Assembly: GCA_964517075.1 (NCBI GenBank)
Contig: CAZFAT010000094.1
Location: 1-15,665, forward strand
Length of the DNA: 15,665 nucleotides
Reading direction: 5' to 3'
Origin: CAZFAT01 sp964517075
GTDB taxonomy: Bacteria > Acidobacteriota > Vicinamibacteria > Vicinamibacterales > SCN-69-37
Part shown: positions 12,760 through 15,665 of the stretch, piece after piece
How positions within the stretch are numbered: position 1 is the stretch's first letter
Layout of the letters: each line of letters begins with the position of its first letter
Made by a program: the position numbers and the translations under genes
Notes under the pieces: generated by a model
Seen by the model: only the letters and a program-made list of their open reading frames with translations
Database searches by the model: none
Told to the model about the DNA's origin: nothing

Positions 12760-15665
12760 ACCGGCTGCGCCAGGAGGGCCCGAAGCGGAATCCAGACCCA
12801 CGCGGGACGATGGTTCAACTCGTACAACACTTCGTAGCAGGCCTTGTCCAGCAGATAGGCGTCGAGGAGCATCCGCGCGGCAGCCGGATCGGACGGCAGG
12901 ATGCCACGACCGGCCGTCCGCCGATAGGCCCGAAGGAACGCCGCCGAGGCGGCCTGTTCCCACAACCGGGCCCAGGGCTCCAGCCGCTCGAAGGCATCGG
13001 GCCCGCGGGTGGTGAACTGGGTCAGGCCGACCCACGCGGCATAGCTGAAGGATCGCAGCATGCCGGCCACGTCCTTCAGGGGCGAATGCTTCGCGCGGCG
13101 CTCCTCGAGCGAGCGGGCAGGTTCCTCCTCGAAATCGAGGAAGGCGTATGCGTTCTTCACGCGCAGGACCTGTCCGAGGTGATAATCGCCGTGCACGCGC
13201 GTGCGCGGCCCGTCGATGCGGCGCGAGGGCAAGTCCTCGAACGAGGCGAGCAGAGGCCGGCGGCGGCTGAGCACGAGCGCCGCCTGGTCGGCCACCGGGT
13301 CTGGGAGCGCGGCCAGATTGGCGCGGAGTTCCGTGAACATGCGCCCGGCCGTCGCCTGGAGCGCCGAAACCAGCTGGACGACGTCGGCCGGCGTCAGGGG
13401 CTCGGGTCGGAACGCCGGATCGGTCGTCGGCGCGGCCAGCGCCAGGTGCAGTTCGGCGGTCTGGCGGCCGAGCGTGGCCATCGCGTCGAGGTACAACGCC
13501 ATCTGGTCCCTGGCGACGGGATGAATGGGCTCGTCAGACCGATCGAACAGGTTCGCCGGCTGCGCCAGGTCATGATCGGGCGGCGACAACGGCGAGCAGG
13601 TGGTGTAATACCGCTCGAGCTCGTCGAGCGTCCACGTCCACCCGTCGCCTTGGTTGAGCACCAGCGTCTGCAGCAGTGCCAGCGTCGACGGCACTCCATC
13701 GTCGGGCACGTAGTCGATGGTGCCCGCGACGGCCGCGATGTGCGGGAACTGTGCCTGCTCGGTGAGATACCGGCCGACTTCCACATCCGGATTGATGCCG
13801 GCTTCCTGGCGCCTGAACAGCTTGAGCATCAGCCGGTCGCCGTAGATGAACGACGTGTTGCTCTGTTCGGCGCCGCTGCGGACCGCCGGCAGGGGCGCCT
13901 CCCGCGGACCGCGGGCCTCGTCGAAGCCCGGCGCCGGCACGCCCCGGATCTCGCCATGCCGGGTGCGCAGCTGCTGGCCGTCCGCGATGCAGGTGAAGAG
14001 ACCCGCCCGGATCGCTTCGCCAACCGCCGCGTCGTGCAGAATGCCGCGGCCCGCAGGCGACGACACGGCACACAGGATCGCGGCCGTCGGCACGTCGCCG
14101 AGGTGCTCGAACGTCATGGCCAGCGGAATGACGTACGACTCTGGCGGGCCGCTGGCATAGGAGACCTCAATCAGGGCGAGCGCCGTTTGGGCGCCGGGCA
14201 TCTCGACCCAGTCCCGGATAGCCACCTGCTGGAGCGACCGGCCGCGTCCGCCGAACCACCGCTGGTGCGGGAGGAACCGCGGCAGCACGGCGCTCTGCAG
14301 CCGTTCGCGTTGCGCGCTGGTCAGAAGTCCCGCCCAGCCCGCGTCGGCCGACAGGACCAGCGCGTCGCCCGACGTTTCCAGCGGTTCGGCGGCGGGATGG
14401 AGCTCGAACCACATGAACACGTACGGCCCGGGCGTCAGCGCGTACGGACGCCGGCTGATGACCGGAAACTCGACGTAGCCGAGCATCTCGATCGGCCGGG
14501 CGCCCTCGAAGGCGGCCAGGTCGAGCTCGATCGGCTGGGCGAAGCGCGAGAGGTTCGCGATGCACAGGATCACTTCGCCCTCGAACGTCCGGAGGTACGC
14601 CAGCACCTTCCGGTTGCCCGTGTCGAGAAACGCCATCGACCCGCGGCCGAACACGCGGAACAGCTTGCGAAGCGCAATGAGGTTGCGCATCCAGTGGAGG
14701 AGCGACGAGGGGTCGCTCTGCTGCGCCTCGACGTTCACCGTCGCGTAGCCGTAGACGGGGTCCATGATCACCGGGCTGTAGAGCCGGGCGGGCGTCGCGC
14801 GTGAGAAGCCGGCATTGCGGTCGCCGCTCCATTGCATCGGCGTTCGCACGCCGTTGCGATCGCCGAGGTAGATGTTGTCGCCCATCCCAATCTCGTCGCC
14901 GTAGTAGAGGATGGGCGTGCCGGGAAAGGAGAACAACAGGCTGTTGAGCAGCTCGATGCGCCGCCGGTTGTTGTCCATGAGCGGCGCGAGGCGCCGGCGG
15001 ATGCCGATATTCACCCGCATCCGCGGGTCCGCGCTGTAGGCCAGATACATGTAGTCGCGTTCCTCGAGGCTGACCATCTCGAGCGTCAGCTCGTCGTGGT
15101 TCCGCAGGAACAGCCCCCACTGGCACGACTCGGGAATGTCGGGCGTCTGCGCGAGGATTTCCGTGATCGGCAGGCTGTCTTCGAGCCGCAGCGCCATGAA
15201 GATGCGCGGCATCAGGGGGAAATGGAACGCCATGTGGCACTCGTCGCCGGCGCCGAAGTACGGTCGCACGTCGCTCGGCCACTGGTTGGCCTCGGCCAGA
15301 ATCACCCGGTTCGCGTAACCGTCGTCCATCGCCCGGCGAATGCCCCGGATGAGCGCGTGCGTCTCCGGCAGGTTCTCGCAGTTGGTGCCAGCGCGCTCGA
15401 TGAGGTAGGGAATCGCGTCGAGCCGCAGGCCGTCCACCCCCCGATCGAGCCAGAACCGCATGATGGCCAGAATCTCGTCGACCACGGCGGGGTTGTCGTA
15501 GTTCAGATCCGGCTGGTGGGAGAAGAACCGGTGCCAGTAGTAGGCCTGGGCGACCGGATCCCAGGTCCAGTTCGATTTCTCGGTGTCGGTGAAGATGATG
15601 CGCGCGTCGGCGTACTTCTGATCCGTGTCGCTCCAGACGTAGTAGTCGCGCTCGACCGAGCCGGG
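12756..15665 (-). CDS. treS: Trehalose synthase/maltokinase fusion (TreS-Mak), 5' end outside the window
   Basis: The frame is open from the right edge to the stop at 12756-12758: 969 codons, lacking perhaps 130-150 N-terminal residues. The TreS part is a GH13 enzyme interconverting trehalose and maltose. At the edge it reads WTWDPVAQAYYWHRFFSHQP, then the nucleophile in DGVDGLRLDA, or more exactly GLRLDAIPYL (Asp codon 15417-15419), the acid/base Glu in VILAEANQWPSD (codon 15291-15293), and the transition-state Asp in LRNHDELTLE. The TreS beta-domain follows to about base 14390. The maltokinase part starts near AQRERLQ and QRWFGGRGRSLQQ (about 14240-14330) and contains VHGDYHLGQVL (about 13165-13196), the kinase catalytic loop, and FLDFEEEPARSLEERR after it, the metal-binding region. 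Together they would make maltose 1-phosphate for GlgE-dependent alpha-glucan synthesis. Stop and next start overlap by 4 bp, so it leads the downstream genes. Confidence 0.95.
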   Translation of the reverse strand, partial: PGSVERDYYVWSDTDQKYADARIIFTDTEKSNWTWDPVAQAYYWHRFFSHQPDLNYDNPAVVDEILAIMRFWLDRGVDGLRLDAIPYLIERAGTNCENLPETHALIRGIRRAMDDGYANRVILAEANQWPSDVRPYFGAGDECHMAFHFPLMPRIFMALRLEDSLPITEILAQTPDIPESCQWGLFLRNHDELTLEMVSLEERDYMYLAYSADPRMRVNIGIRRRLAPLMDNNRRRIELLNSLLFSFPGTPILYYGDEIGMGDNIYLGDRNGVRTPMQWSGDRNAGFSRATPARLYSPVIMDPVYGYATVNVEAQQSDPSSLLHWMRNLIALRKLFRVFGRGSMAFLDTGNRKVLAYLRTFEGEVILCIANLSRFAQPIELDLAAFEGARPIEMLGYVEFPVISRRPYALTPGPYVFMWFELHPAAEPLETSGDALVLSADAGWAGLLTSAQRERLQSAVLPRFLPHQRWFGGRGRSLQQVAIRDWVEMPGAQTALALIEVSYASGPPESYVIPLAMTFEHLGDVPTAAILCAVSSPAGRGILHDAAVGEAIRAGLFTCIADGQQLRTRHGEIRGVPAPGFDEARGPREAPLPAVRSGAEQSNTSFIYGDRLMLKLFRRQEAGINPDVEVGRYLTEQAQFPHIAAVAGTIDYVPDDGVPSTLALLQTLVLNQGDGWTWTLDELERYYTTCSPLSPPDHDLAQPANLFDRSDEPIHPVARDQMALYLDAMATLGRQTAELHLALAAPTTDPAFRPEPLTPADVVQLVSALQATAGRMFTELRANLAALPDPVADQAALVLSRRRPLLASFEDLPSRRIDGPRTRVHGDYHLGQVLRVKNAYAFLDFEEEPARSLEERRAKHSPLKDVAGMLRSFSYAAWVGLTQFTTRGPDAFERLEPWARLWEQAASAAFLRAYRRTAGRGILPSDPAAARMLLDAYLLDKACYEVLYELNHRPAWVWIPLRALLAQPV

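Noticed and set aside
11341..12837. Long plus-strand frame antisense to the GT-like gene, and another at 12810-14804 antisense to TreS-Mak
   Set aside because: Their length comes from the codon structure of the genes on the other strand; composition is Arg/Gly/His-rich without any domain, while the minus-strand products have clear motifs.
12760..13035. N-terminal extension of the GT-like protein by 92 codons
   Set aside because: It lies wholly inside the TreS-Mak gene and is Arg-rich; the ATG overlapping the treS stop (ATGA) is the likelier start.
1..15665. CRISPR array, tRNA, rRNA, insertion sequence or prophage
   Set aside because: No regularly spaced repeats, cloverleaf-like sequence, transposase or integrase motif, or phage gene was seen on either strand.

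Overview
This is a gene-dense, very GC-rich (roughly two-thirds G+C by eye) bacterial chromosomal segment. Genes face both ways, and many start behind clear AGGAG-type ribosome binding sites. Gene content (trehalose synthase/maltokinase fusion, HU-like protein with a basic N-terminal tail, lipoprotein M48 peptidase, DUF892, PRC-barrel and FAD-Rieske proteins) suggests a soil or environmental bacterium of the Acidobacteriota (Vicinamibacteria-like) or Gemmatimonadota type. That placement is inference; no rRNA or phylogenetic marker is present. I see no tRNA, rRNA, CRISPR array, transposase, integrase or phage gene.

Layout. 1-373 (+): 3' end of a cyclopropane-fatty-acyl-phospholipid synthase-type methyltransferase, followed by a hairpin. 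463-1029 (-): YciE/YciF (DUF892) ferritin-like protein. 1030-1386: gene-free, with two GCGATCGC palindromes. 1387-2916 (-): FAD oxidoreductase with a C-terminal Rieske domain. 3127-4424 (+): translationally coupled SRPBCC protein and zinc alcohol dehydrogenase, the latter cut off after its catalytic domain. 4372-4662 (-): a YihY/BrkB membrane-protein remnant cut off at the same point. 4812-5159 (+): HU-family protein with a strong terminator. 5209-5865 (-): phospholipase/carboxylesterase-like hydrolase. 6004-7122 (+): secreted alkaline phosphatase. 7216-7896 (-): tandem PRC-barrel protein. 8002-8676 (+): NiCoT/UreH-like nickel transporter, convergent with 8679-9050 (-): HypA-like nickel protein. 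9229-10716 (+): lipoprotein M48 metalloprotease. 10788-15665 (-): an operon transcribed leftward, in the order trehalose synthase/maltokinase fusion (5' end outside the window), glycosyltransferase-like protein, mechanosensitive-channel-like membrane protein.

How the genes fit together. The right third looks like an osmotic/desiccation module: TreS-Mak would turn trehalose into maltose and then maltose 1-phosphate for alpha-glucan synthesis, coupled to a sugar-transferase-like protein and a membrane protein of the mechanosensitive type. The left third resembles a general stress set (DUF892, FAD-Rieske, SRPBCC plus ADH, YihY, HU, PRC-barrel). The middle has a small nickel-handling pair.

Most notable points: the double truncation of two convergent genes near 4395-4404 (a deletion or an assembly join); a HypA homologue whose nickel-binding His2 is Asn; a GT-A-like protein that seems to have lost its DxD motif inside an otherwise intact trehalose operon; and recurrent GCGATCGC octamers. 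I found no convincing wholly new multi-gene system.
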